Below, piece by piece: positions 9,528-17,507 of a stretch of 64,000 nt of DNA (position 1 is the first letter of the stretch; every line of letters starts with the position of its first letter). The notes beneath the pieces were generated by a model. It was not told the DNA's origin. It was given only the letters and a program-made list of their open reading frames with translations, and did no database searches. A program made the position numbers and the translations under genes. Origin of the DNA: Xanthomonas boreopolis (GTDB taxonomy: Bacteria > Pseudomonadota > Gammaproteobacteria > Xanthomonadales > Xanthomonadaceae); NCBI GenBank assembly GCA_014654535.1, contig BNBA01000008.1, forward strand, positions 62,001 through 126,000. Reading direction: 5' to 3'.

Positions 9528-10469
9528 TCACCCCGGATACACCTGCGCGGCCACCTGCTTCATCGCCGCCAGCACGGTCTGCGCGCCCGGCGACAGCAGC
9601 CAGTCGGTGCGGGTGATGATGCCGAACGAGTCCATCCGGCACGACAGCTCCACCGGGACGATCCGCACCATGCCGTGCTCGGCGTAGTGGCGCGCCACGT
9701 CGACCGGCACCACCGCCAGGTAGTCGCTCTCCTGCAGCATCTTGGTCAGGAACATCAGGGCGGCGGTGCCCAGCACCTGGCGCGGCGGTTCCAGGCCGGC
9801 GCTCTGGAACATCAGCTCGAAGCGGTGGCGCAGCACGCTGCCTTCCGGCGGCACGATCCACGCGGCCTGCGACAGGTCGTGCAGGCCGGGCTTCTCCAGC
9901 GCCAGGATCGGGTGCTGCGGGCGCGCGATCGCGCAGACTTCCTCCTCGGCCAGGGCCTCGTAGTGCAGGTGGCTCTTGTCGTGGCGGGCGAACAGGCGCG
10001 CGACCAGGAAATCGAGCTTGTTCTGCGCCAGCCGCTCCAGCAGCACGTCGCTGCTCTCCACCAGCAGCGACACGCGCAGGTCCGGGTGCTGCTGGGTGAT
10101 GCGCGCCAGCGCGGGCGGCAGCAGCGTCATCGCCGGTCCGGCGATCGCGCCGATGGCGACGCTGCCGGCGTGGCCGGCCTTGAGCGCCTCGATCTCCGCG
10201 CCGGCCTCGCCCAGGCTCGACAGGGCGATGCGGGCGTGGCGGATCATGCTCTCGCCGTACCAGGTCGGGCGCATGCCGCGCGGCAGCCGCTCGAACAGCG
10301 AGACCCCCATCATGTCCTCCAGGTCCTTGAGCAGCTTGGAGGCCGCCGGCTGGGACATGTTCAGCACCTCGGCGGCGCGGTGGATGTTGCCTTCCTCGTC
10401 GATGGCGATCAGCAGCATCAACTGGCGGGTCTTGAGGCGGGCGCGCAGGAACCAGGGCGAGGCGGGCAT
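9528..10469 (-). CDS. LysR family regulator (GbpR/GalR-like)
   Basis: A 313-residue LysR-type regulator. The N-terminal helix-turn-helix covers residues 8-66 (AAEVLNMSQPAASKLLKDLE) and the effector-binding domain follows. It resembles the galactose-binding-protein regulator (GbpR) group, which in Agrobacterium and Azospirillum controls sugar-binding-protein genes and senses L-arabinose, D-galactose or D-fucose. It is divergent from the FAH/aldehyde dehydrogenase/ABC operon and probably activates it. Start choice: a 61-residue upstream extension in frame overlaps the operator at 10497-10517 and is discarded in favour of MPASPWFLRARLK at 10469. Confidence 0.92.
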   Translation of the reverse strand: MPASPWFLRARLKTRQLMLLIAIDEEGNIHRAAEVLNMSQPAASKLLKDLEDMMGVSLFERLPRGMRPTWYGESMIRHARIALSSLGEAGAEIEALKAGHAGSVAIGAIAGPAMTLLPPALARITQQHPDLRVSLLVESSDVLLERLAQNKLDFLVARLFARHDKSHLHYEALAEEEVCAIARPQHPILALEKPGLHDLSQAAWIVPPEGSVLRHRFELMFQSAGLEPPRQVLGTAALMFLTKMLQESDYLAVVPVDVARHYAEHGMVRIVPVELSCRMDSFGIITRTDWLLSPGAQTVLAAMKQVAAQVYPG

Positions 10470-10496
10470 GAGGGGTCTTCGGATACCAGGTTTGGC

Positions 10497-10517
10497 ATAG
10501 ATATTGGCTAAATCTAT
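10497..10517. promoter_or_regulatory. LysR-type operator between divergent genes
   Basis: ATAGAT (10497-10502) and ATCTAT (10512-10517) form an inverted repeat with a 9-bp spacer, the usual geometry of a LysR binding box. It contains GATATTG, shared with the operator upstream of the arabinose dehydrogenase. A TTGGC pair (10492-10496 and 10505-10509) overlaps it. The site lies 28 bp upstream of the LysR start, a normal place for autoregulation and divergent activation. Confidence 0.6.
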
Positions 10518-10653
10518 ATTTGTTGTATATCCGAGGCAATCGCAGAATAGGGCGGTTCCGGTTCTCCCGGCTCCGCGACAAGTCCCCGGCACCGCAAGGC
10601 CTCCGGACGCGCGGCGGGCGGCCCGGCTCTTCTCGACAGCAGGGTGCGACACG

Positions 10654-11661
10654 ATGCGATTGATCCAGCTTCACGATGACGCCGGTGCGGTGCGGGTAGG
10701 CGTGGTAGCCGCAGACGGGCAGCGGGTGCGCCTGCTCGACGGCGTTTCCTCCACCTACGAACTGGCGACGGTGGCGATCGCCGCCGGCCGTTCGCTGCAG
10801 CAGCAGGCCGAGGCGCAGGGCGGCACCGCCGAGCTGGACTACGCGGCGCTGCTCGCCGCCGGGCGCGTGCTGAGCCCGCTGCACCACCCGGATCCGGCGC
10901 ACTGCCTGGTCACCGGCACCGGCCTGACCCACCTGGGCAGCGCCGCCGCGCGCGATGCGATGCACCAGAAGCTGCAGCAGCAGGCCGATGCCGGCACGCT
11001 CAGCGACTCGATGAGGATGTTCCAGTGGGGCGTGGAAGGCGGCATCCCGAAGGATGGCCGGCCGGGCGCGCAGCCGGAATGGTTCTTCAAGGGCGATGGC
11101 GGCATCGTGGTCGCGCCGGGCGCGCCGCTGCCCTCGCCGGATTTCGCGCTCGACGGCGGCGAGGAGCCGGAACTGGTCGGGCTGTACCTGATCGGCCCGG
11201 ACGGCACGCCGCACCGGCTCGGCTTCGCGATCGGCAACGAGTTCTCCGACCACGTCACCGAGCGCCAGAACTACCTGTACCTGGCCCATTCCAAGCTGCG
11301 CGCCTGCGCGATCGGGCCGGAGCTGCGCAGCGGCGAGCTGCCGCGCGACCTGCGCGGCGTCAGCCGCATCCGCCGCGGCGACGCGGTGGTGTGGGAAAAG
11401 CCGTTCCTGACCGGCGAGGCCAACATGTGCCACTCGCTGGCCAACCTCGAGTACCACCATTTCAAGTACGCCGCGCACCGCCGGCCGGGCGACGTGCACC
11501 TGCACTTCTTCGGTACCGCGACGCTGAGCTTCGCCGACGAGGTGAAGGTGCAGCCGGGCGACCGTTTCGAGATCGACCTGCCGGAGCTGGGCGCGCCGCT
11601 GGTCAACCCGCTGGGCACGGCGGCGTCCGGCTTCGCGCTCGGCGGCGTGCGCGCGCTGTGA
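10654..11661 (+). CDS. FAH-domain protein of the AraD1/GguC family (candidate 2-keto-3-deoxy-L-arabonate dehydratase)
   Basis: A 335-residue protein of the fumarylacetoacetate hydrolase superfamily. The N-terminal part (1-80) is the short lead domain. The FAH fold follows, with metal-site acids around EEPELVGLYLIGPDG and the FAIGNEFSDHVTE segment, and GDVHLHFFGTATLSFADEVKVQPGDRF near the C-terminus. Close relatives are GguC of the Agrobacterium chvE-gguABC sugar operon and proteins named AraD1. In this locus every other step from L-arabinose to 2-oxoglutarate is present except a DHDPS-type 2-keto-3-deoxyarabonate dehydratase, so this protein is the natural candidate for that step. The activity is inferred from the family and the pathway gap. 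It is first in an operon with the semialdehyde dehydrogenase. Confidence 0.88.
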   Translation: MRLIQLHDDAGAVRVGVVAADGQRVRLLDGVSSTYELATVAIAAGRSLQQQAEAQGGTAELDYAALLAAGRVLSPLHHPDPAHCLVTGTGLTHLGSAAARDAMHQKLQQQADAGTLSDSMRMFQWGVEGGIPKDGRPGAQPEWFFKGDGGIVVAPGAPLPSPDFALDGGEEPELVGLYLIGPDGTPHRLGFAIGNEFSDHVTERQNYLYLAHSKLRACAIGPELRSGELPRDLRGVSRIRRGDAVVWEKPFLTGEANMCHSLANLEYHHFKYAAHRRPGDVHLHFFGTATLSFADEVKVQPGDRFEIDLPELGAPLVNPLGTAASGFALGGVRAL

Positions 11662-11698
11662 CGTTTCCTTTCTTCTGCAAGCGGGAAGAAGGCAACGG

Positions 11699-11810
11699 CT
11701 CCTTCTCCCGCTTGCGGCAGAAGGCGGCGCGAAGCGCCGGATGAGGGAGTTTTCGTGCATCGCCCCCATCCGCCCTCCGGGCGCCTTCCCGAGCGGGCGG
11801 GGGAAGGGGA
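11699..11810. repeat. Stem-loop repeat, family C, inverted pair
   Basis: CTCCTTCTCCCGCTTGCGGC with GAAGCGCCGGATGAGGG (11699-11747) is followed by an inverted relative, CATCCGCCCTCCGGGCG to GGCGGGGGAAGG (11765-11810). Together they could fold into one large hairpin between the FAH gene and the dehydrogenase gene. Similar units occur at 25792-25836 and 48117-48174. Confidence 0.6.
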
Positions 11811-11844
11811 TGGAGCCGATTTGCCTTGATTGCAGGAGAGTTCG

Positions 11845-13281
11845 ATGAGCCAACGTTTCAAGAGCTATATCGCCGGCCAGTGGGTGGACGGCAGCGGCGA
11901 CCACGCCGACGAGAACCCGTCCGACCTGGCCTCTCCGGTCGGCGAGTACGGCATGCTCGACGCCGCGCTCACCGGGCAGGCGGTCGAGGCCGCCGCCGCG
12001 GCGCTGCCGAAGTGGGCGCTGAGCAATCCGCAGCAGCGTGCCGACATCCTCGACTTCGTCGGCAGCGAGATCCTGGCGCGCAAGGAGGAGCTGGGCCGCC
12101 TGCTGGCGCTGGAAGAAGGCAAGACCCTGCCGGAGAGCATCGGCGAGGCCGCGCGCGCCGGGCAGATCTTCAAGTTCTTCGCCGGCGAGGCGCTGCGCAT
12201 CCCCGGCGAGAAGCTGGCGTCCACCCGCCCCGGCGTGGACGTGGAGATCACCCGCGAGCCGGTCGGCGTGGTCGGCATCATCGCGCCGTGGAACTTCCCG
12301 CTGGCGATCCCGGCCTGGAAGATCGCGCCGGCGCTGGCCTACGGCAACACCGTGGTGTTCAAGCCGGCCGAGATCGTGCCGGCCTGCGCCTGGGCGATCG
12401 CCGAGATCCTCAGCCGCGCCGGTTTGCCGGAAGGCGTGTTCAACATGGTCATCGGCGCCGGCCGCACGGTCGGCCAGGCGCTGGTCGAGCATCCCAAGCT
12501 GGACGCGCTGACCTTCACCGGCTCGGTGCCCACCGGCAACGCGCTGCTCAAGCAGGCCGCCGCGCGCGGGCTGAAGATCCAGCTCGAGATGGGCGGCAAG
12601 AACCCGTTGGTGGTGCTGGCCGACGCCGACCTGGACAAGGCGGTGGAATGCGCGGTCAACGGCGCCTACTTCTCCACCGGCCAGCGCTGCACCGCCTCGA
12701 GCCGGCTGATCGTGGAAGGCGCGGTCTACGACGAGTTCGTCGCGCGCACCCGGGCGCGATTGGCCAAGGTCAAGGTTGGCGATCCGCTGCAGGCCGGCAT
12801 CGACATCGGCCCGGTCGCCAGCGGCGCGCAGCTCGACACCGACCTGCGTTACATCCGCGCCGGCCACGAGGACGGCGGCGAGCTGCTGTTCGGCGGCGAG
12901 CGCGTGGAATGGAAGACCCAGGGCCACTTCCTGGCGCCGACGCTGTTCGCGGCCAAGCCGGGCGACCGCATCGCGCGCGAGGAAATCTTCGGGCCGGTGG
13001 CGGCGCTGCTGCGCGCGGACGATTACGATCATGCGCTGGCGCTGGCCAACGACACCGAGTTCGGCCTGTGCGCCGGCATCTGCACCACCTCGCTCAAGCA
13101 CGCCATGCACTTCAAGCGGCACGCGCAGGTGGGTATGGTCATGGTCAACCTGCCGACCGCCGGCGTGGACCCGCACGTGCCGTTCGGCGGGCGCAAGGCG
13201 TCCAGCTACGGTCCGCGCGAGCAGGGACGCTACGCGGTGGAGTTCTACACCACGGTGAAGACCGCCTACACGGCGGCCTGA
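11845..13281 (+). CDS. 2-oxoglutarate semialdehyde dehydrogenase (ALDH superfamily)
   Basis: A 478-residue NAD(P)-dependent aldehyde dehydrogenase. The oxyanion asparagine lies in APWNFPLAIP (148-157), the general-base glutamate E248 in LEMGGKN, and the catalytic cysteine C282 in TGQRCTASS. Length and signature fit 2,5-dioxovalerate (2-oxoglutarate semialdehyde) dehydrogenase, the last step that feeds L-arabinose carbon into the TCA cycle. The ATG at 11845 follows GCAGGAGAG; an earlier in-frame start adds only five residues. It lies downstream of the FAH gene and upstream of the sugar-binding lipoprotein. Succinate semialdehyde dehydrogenase is the nearest alternative but does not suit the operon. 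Confidence 0.92.
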   Translation: MSQRFKSYIAGQWVDGSGDHADENPSDLASPVGEYGMLDAALTGQAVEAAAAALPKWALSNPQQRADILDFVGSEILARKEELGRLLALEEGKTLPESIGEAARAGQIFKFFAGEALRIPGEKLASTRPGVDVEITREPVGVVGIIAPWNFPLAIPAWKIAPALAYGNTVVFKPAEIVPACAWAIAEILSRAGLPEGVFNMVIGAGRTVGQALVEHPKLDALTFTGSVPTGNALLKQAAARGLKIQLEMGGKNPLVVLADADLDKAVECAVNGAYFSTGQRCTASSRLIVEGAVYDEFVARTRARLAKVKVGDPLQAGIDIGPVASGAQLDTDLRYIRAGHEDGGELLFGGERVEWKTQGHFLAPTLFAAKPGDRIAREEIFGPVAALLRADDYDHALALANDTEFGLCAGICTTSLKHAMHFKRHAQVGMVMVNLPTAGVDPHVPFGGRKASSYGPREQGRYAVEFYTTVKTAYTAA

Positions 13282-13288
13282 TCCGCCC

Positions 13289-13315
13289 GCCGGCGAACGG
13301 AAGGGGTTCGCCGGC
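13289..13315 (+). terminator. Hairpin after the semialdehyde dehydrogenase gene
   Basis: Perfect 10-bp arms GCCGGCGAAC (13289-13298) and GTTCGCCGGC (13306-13315) enclose a 7-nt loop. No U-tract follows, so it may be an attenuator or an mRNA-processing or stability element that separates expression of the enzyme genes from the transporter genes rather than a full terminator. Confidence 0.45.
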
Positions 13316-13379
13316 AGCCTCGCGCGACGCGCTGGAGGGCGCGCCGCGCGACCGGGCCAACTAAAACGAGGGAGGGAGC

Positions 13380-14351
13380 ATGAAGAACCGTTTCGTTCTG
13401 GGTGCGGTACTGGCGCTGGCCGTGTTGGCCGGTGGTTGTTCGCGCGGCGGCGACTCGGCTGCGCACGAGGGCCGGATCACCGTCGGTTTCAGCCAGGTCG
13501 GCGCCGAGAGCGAGTGGCGCACCGCCAACACCGCCTCGGTGAAGCAGGCGCTGGCCGAGCCGGAGTTCCGCCTGAAGTTCTCCGACGCGCAGCAGAAGCA
13601 GGAGAACCAGATCAAGGCGCTGCGCTCGTTCATCGCCCAGCGCGTGGACGTGATCGCGTTCTCGCCGGTGGTCGAGTCCGGCTGGGAAACCGTGCTGCGC
13701 GAGGCCAAGGCCGCCAACATCCCGGTGGTGCTGACCGACCGCGCGGTGAAGGTTTCCGACGATTCGCTGTACGCCACCTTCATCGGCTCGGACTTCGTCG
13801 AGGAAGGCCGCCGCGCCGCGCGCTGGCTGGTCGACGACAGCAAGGACAAGCCCGGCCCGATCCGCATCGTGGAACTGCAGGGCACGGTCGGCTCGGCGCC
13901 GGCCAACGACCGCATGAAGGGCTTCCACGAGGTCGTCGACCAGGACAAGCGCTTCCAGGTGGTGCGCTCGCAAAGCGGCGATTTCACCCGTGCCAGGGGC
14001 AAGGAGGTGATGGAGGCGTTCCTCAAGGCCGAGGGCAACAAGATCGACGTGCTGTTCGCGCACAACGACGACATGGCGATCGGCGCGATCCAGGCGATCG
14101 AGGAAGCCGGGCTCAAGCCGGGCCAGGACATCCGCATCGTCTCCATCGACGGCGTGCACGGCGCGTTCGAGGCGATGAAGGCCGGCAAGCTCAATGCCAC
14201 GGTGGAGTGCAACCCGCTGTTCGGCCCGCAGCTGGCGCAGCTGATCCGCGATGTGAAGGCCGGCAAGCCGGTGCCGAAGCGGGTGGTGGTCGAGGAGGGC
14301 GTGTTCACCCAGGACCAGGCCGCGGCCGAGTTGCCCAAGCGCAAGTACTGA
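13380..14351 (+). CDS. ytfQ: Sugar ABC transporter substrate-binding lipoprotein (YtfQ-like)
   Basis: A 323-residue periplasmic sugar-binding protein of the ribose/galactofuranose type. A lipobox LAGGC ends at C20, so the mature protein is predicted to be lipid-anchored, unlike soluble E. coli YtfQ. Family features include ITVGFSQVGAESEWRTANT near the N-terminus, VVLTDRAV, ELQGTVGSAPANDRMKGF, HNDDMAIGAIQAIEEAG and VSIDG. E. coli YtfQ binds galactofuranose; here the setting of arabinofuranosidases and L-arabinose catabolism suggests L-arabinofuranose. A strong GAGGGAGGGAG ribosome-binding site precedes the ATG. It is followed by the ATPase and two permeases. Confidence 0.92.
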   Translation: MKNRFVLGAVLALAVLAGGCSRGGDSAAHEGRITVGFSQVGAESEWRTANTASVKQALAEPEFRLKFSDAQQKQENQIKALRSFIAQRVDVIAFSPVVESGWETVLREAKAANIPVVLTDRAVKVSDDSLYATFIGSDFVEEGRRAARWLVDDSKDKPGPIRIVELQGTVGSAPANDRMKGFHEVVDQDKRFQVVRSQSGDFTRARGKEVMEAFLKAEGNKIDVLFAHNDDMAIGAIQAIEEAGLKPGQDIRIVSIDGVHGAFEAMKAGKLNATVECNPLFGPQLAQLIRDVKAGKPVPKRVVVEEGVFTQDQAAAELPKRKY

Positions 14352-14352
14352 G

Positions 14353-15852
14353 ATGAGCGCCATCGCACTCCAGGCCAGCGGCCTCGGCAAGCGCTTCGGC
14401 GCCACCGTGGCGCTGGAGGACGTGGGCCTGTGCCTGCGCGCCGGCGAGATCCACGCGCTGATGGGGCAGAACGGCGCGGGCAAGTCCACGCTGATCAAGC
14501 TGCTGACCGGCGTGGTCGCGCCCGATGCCGGGCGCATCGAGCTGGACGGCCGCGCGATCGCGCCGCGGACGCCGCTGCAGGCGCAGCACGCCGGGATCAG
14601 CACGGTCTACCAGGAGGTGAACCTGTGCCCGAACCTGTCGGTGGCCGAGAACATCTACGCCGGCCGCTACCCGCGCCGGCGCTGGACCGGCGCGATCGAC
14701 TGGAAGCAGGTGCGCGAGGGCGCGCGCGCGTTGCTGGGCGAACTCAACCTGGACATCGACGTCGAGCTGCCGCTGGCGCACTACCCGGTGGCGGTGCAGC
14801 AGATGGTGGCGATCGCGCGCGCGCTGGGCGTGTCGGCACGGGTGCTGGTCCTCGACGAGCCCACGTCCAGCCTCGACGAGGGCGAGGTGCGCGAGCTGTT
14901 CCGAGTGATGGGCCGGCTGCGCGAGCGCGGCATGGCGATCCTGTTCGTCACCCATTTCCTCGACCAAGTCTATGCGGTGTCCGACCGCATCACGGTGCTG
15001 CGCAACGGCCGCCTGGTCGGCGAGTACCTGCCGGCCGACCTGCCGCAGCCGGCGCTGGTGGCGGCGATGGTCGGGCGCGAGGTCGCGCTGGCGCAAGGGC
15101 GCGACGATGCGGCGCCGGTGGCGGGGGATGCGCCGGCGGTGGTGGAGGCCGAGGGCCTCGGCCGTCGCGGCAAGCTGCATCCGACCGACCTGAGCGTGCG
15201 TGCCGGCGAAGTGCTGGGGCTGGGCGGCCTGCTCGGCTCGGGGCGTACCGAACTGGCGCGATTGCTGTTCGGGCTGGATCGTGCCGAGCACGGCGAGTTG
15301 CGCGTGCGCGGCCGCGGCGAGCGTTTCCGCCACCCCGGCGACGCGGTGGCGCGCGGGTTGGCGCTATGCCCGGAGGAGCGCAAGACCGAGGGCATCGTCG
15401 CCGAGCTGTCGGTGCGCGAGAACATCGTGTTGGCGCTGCAGGCGCGCATGGGCTGGCGGCGTTCGCTCTCGCGCGGCAAGCAGGACGAGCTGGCCGCGCG
15501 CTTCGTGGAGGCGCTGGGCATCAAGACCGCCGGCATCGAGACGCCGGTCGGTGCGCTGTCGGGCGGCAACCAGCAGAAGGTGGTGCTGGCGCGCTGGCTG
15601 GCCACCGAGCCGACGCTGTTGATCCTGGACGAGCCGACGCGTGGCATCGACATCGCGGCCAAGCAGGACATCATGGGCGAGGTGGTGCGGCGGGCGCGGC
15701 GCGGGATGGCGGTGTTGTTCATTTCCGCGGAGATCGACGAGTTGACGCGGCTGTGCGACCGGATCGCGGTGATGCGGGAGCGGCACAAGGTGGGGGAGTT
15801 GCCGGGTGGGTGCGATGGGCAGCAGGTGCTCGAAATGATTGCGGGGCATTGA
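14353..15852 (+). CDS. ytfR: Sugar ABC transporter ATP-binding protein (YtfR-like, duplicated NBD)
   Basis: A 499-residue protein with two nucleotide-binding domains. The first (about 1-245) has Walker A GQNGAGKST and Walker B VLVLDEPTSSLDE, but a degenerate signature HYPVAVQQMVAIARAL, as in YtfR of E. coli. The second (about 255-499) has canonical LSGGNQQKVVLARWL and LILDEPTRGID but lacks a standard Walker A (GLLGSGRTELARL). This asymmetry is normal for RbsA/MglA/YtfR proteins. The start lies 1 bp after the ytfQ stop. It would energise sugar uptake through the two permeases after the 569-bp gap downstream. Confidence 0.93.
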   Translation: MSAIALQASGLGKRFGATVALEDVGLCLRAGEIHALMGQNGAGKSTLIKLLTGVVAPDAGRIELDGRAIAPRTPLQAQHAGISTVYQEVNLCPNLSVAENIYAGRYPRRRWTGAIDWKQVREGARALLGELNLDIDVELPLAHYPVAVQQMVAIARALGVSARVLVLDEPTSSLDEGEVRELFRVMGRLRERGMAILFVTHFLDQVYAVSDRITVLRNGRLVGEYLPADLPQPALVAAMVGREVALAQGRDDAAPVAGDAPAVVEAEGLGRRGKLHPTDLSVRAGEVLGLGGLLGSGRTELARLLFGLDRAEHGELRVRGRGERFRHPGDAVARGLALCPEERKTEGIVAELSVRENIVLALQARMGWRRSLSRGKQDELAARFVEALGIKTAGIETPVGALSGGNQQKVVLARWLATEPTLLILDEPTRGIDIAAKQDIMGEVVRRARRGMAVLFISAEIDELTRLCDRIAVMRERHKVGELPGGCDGQQVLEMIAGH

Positions 15853-16421
15853 GGTGAGGGGGCTGGCATCTCGCGCCATCTCTCTACCGTCGTCCCCGCG
15901 AAGGCGGGGGCGAAGGGCCGCTGCTTGCGAGCCACAGGCTCGCGCGGCACAGAGCGCCATCGGGCTATGCCCGATGGCCGGGGATCGAAGATCCAGTGTC
16001 TTTGACGCCATCTATCCGGTCCACGCAATCTCATCGCTTCACGCCATCCCACTATCGTCATTCCCGCGAAAGCGGGAATCCAGGGACGTTGCCTTTGGAC
16101 TTTTGGCGATACAGCTAAAAGCTTTCGCCCTTGGCGAGTCACTTTTCTTTGCTTGTGCAAAGAAAAGTAACCAAAAGAAAGCACACCCCGCCTGCGCGCC
16201 CGCAGCTGCGCTGCGGGTCCGCGGAGTCAATGGGATTTTCGGACGCGACATCCTGTCGCGGCCGAAAACGGCGCACATCCTTGTGCGCCGCCCTTCGGGT
16301 TTTTCCCATTGTCTCCGCCGCTTCGGAGGGGCCCCGATAAGTCAAAGGCGAAAAGCAAAATCAACAGCAACAGCAACAGCATGTTCATGCGCTTCGACTT
16401 TTACCGGGGCGTGGTGAGGTG
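15853..16421. repeat. Repeat-rich 569-bp gap inside the transporter operon
   Basis: No gene is visible here. The gap holds two related hairpins, GTCGTCCCCGCG (15890) and CGTCATTCCCGCG (16056). An 11-bp perfect inverted repeat follows (ACTTTTCTTTG 16141-16151 with CAAAGAAAAGT 16158-16168). A cluster of small hairpins comes next: CGCGACA/TGTCGCG at 16244-16260 and GGCGCACA/TGTGCGCC at 16270-16289. This composite resembles multi-hairpin intergenic repeats of Xanthomonas-type genomes. It interrupts the ABC operon between the ATPase and permease genes and may cause partial termination. Confidence 0.65.
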
Positions 16422-17507
16422 ATGAACGAGATGACGTCTTCTTCCCCGTCCACCTCGATGCCGCGCTGGCGACAGTGGCTGCAGGGCTGCGTGGCGCAAC
16501 CGTTGTTCTGGCCGTTGTTGACGCTGGCGCTGCTGCTCGTCGGCAACGGCCTGTTCAATCCGGGGTTCCTGGCGCTGGAGTGGCGCGACGGGCACCTGTA
16601 CGGCAATCTCGTGGACATCGGCAATCGCGCCGCGCCGTTGGTGTTGGTGTCGCTGGGCATGACGCTGGTGATCGCGGTGCGCGGGCTGGACATCTCGGTC
16701 GGTGCGGTGCTGGCGATCGCCGCGACCGTGGCGGCCTGGACCATCGCGCGGCTGCAAGGAAGCGGGGACGGCCAAGGGCTGGTGCCGCTGGCTGCAGCGA
16801 TCGGCGCGGCCTTGGCGGTGGCGGCGCTGTGCGGGCTGTGGAACGGCTTGCTGGTGGTCAAGGCCGGCATGCAGCCGATCATCGCCACGCTGATCCTGAT
16901 GGTGGCCGGGCGCGGCATCGCGCAGCTCATCAGCGATGGCCAGATCCTGACCGTCTACTACGCGCCCTATGCGTTCCTCGGCAATGGCTTCCTGTTCGGC
17001 CTGCCGTTCTCGCTGTTCGTGGTGGCCGGCGTGTTCGTGTCGCTGCAACTGCTGCTCGGGCGCAGTGCACTGGGCCTGTTCGTGCGCGCGATCGGGCACA
17101 ACCCGCTGGCCGCGCACGTGGCCGGCGTGCGGGCGCGGGCGATCACGCTGGCGCTGTACGTGTTCTGCGGCTTCAGCGCGGGCCTGGCGGGGCTGCTGGT
17201 CAGCTCCAACGTCAAGAGCGCCGATGCCAACAATGCCGGGCAATTGCTGGAACTGGACGCGATCCTGGCGGTCAGCCTGGGCGGCACGCTGCTCGGCGGC
17301 GGCCGCTTCAGCCTGGCCGGCAGCCTGGTCGGTGCGCTGATCATCCAGACGCTGACCTCGACGATCTACGCGATCGGGGTGCCGCCGCAGGTCAACCTGG
17401 TGGTCAAGGCGGTGCTGGTGTTCGCGGTGATGCTGCTGCAGTCGGCCGAGTTCCGCAGGCGCGTGCGCGGCTGGGCGGTGCGGCCGGCGAAGGAGGAAGG
17501 ACGATGA
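16422..17507 (+). CDS. ytfT: Sugar ABC transporter permease (YtfT-like)
   Basis: An integral membrane permease of about 361 residues in the BPD_transp_2 family with about nine or ten hydrophobic helices. Typical motifs are GMTLVIAVRGLDISVGAVLAI and the cytoplasmic coupling segment AIGHNPLAAHVAGV. A GTG three bases upstream is also in frame; the ATG at 16422 follows GTGAGGT. It overlaps the next permease by 4 bp (ATGA), so the two are translationally coupled and probably form a heterodimeric channel for the YtfQ/YtfR system. Confidence 0.92.
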   Translation: MNEMTSSSPSTSMPRWRQWLQGCVAQPLFWPLLTLALLLVGNGLFNPGFLALEWRDGHLYGNLVDIGNRAAPLVLVSLGMTLVIAVRGLDISVGAVLAIAATVAAWTIARLQGSGDGQGLVPLAAAIGAALAVAALCGLWNGLLVVKAGMQPIIATLILMVAGRGIAQLISDGQILTVYYAPYAFLGNGFLFGLPFSLFVVAGVFVSLQLLLGRSALGLFVRAIGHNPLAAHVAGVRARAITLALYVFCGFSAGLAGLLVSSNVKSADANNAGQLLELDAILAVSLGGTLLGGGRFSLAGSLVGALIIQTLTSTIYAIGVPPQVNLVVKAVLVFAVMLLQSAEFRRRVRGWAVRPAKEEGR

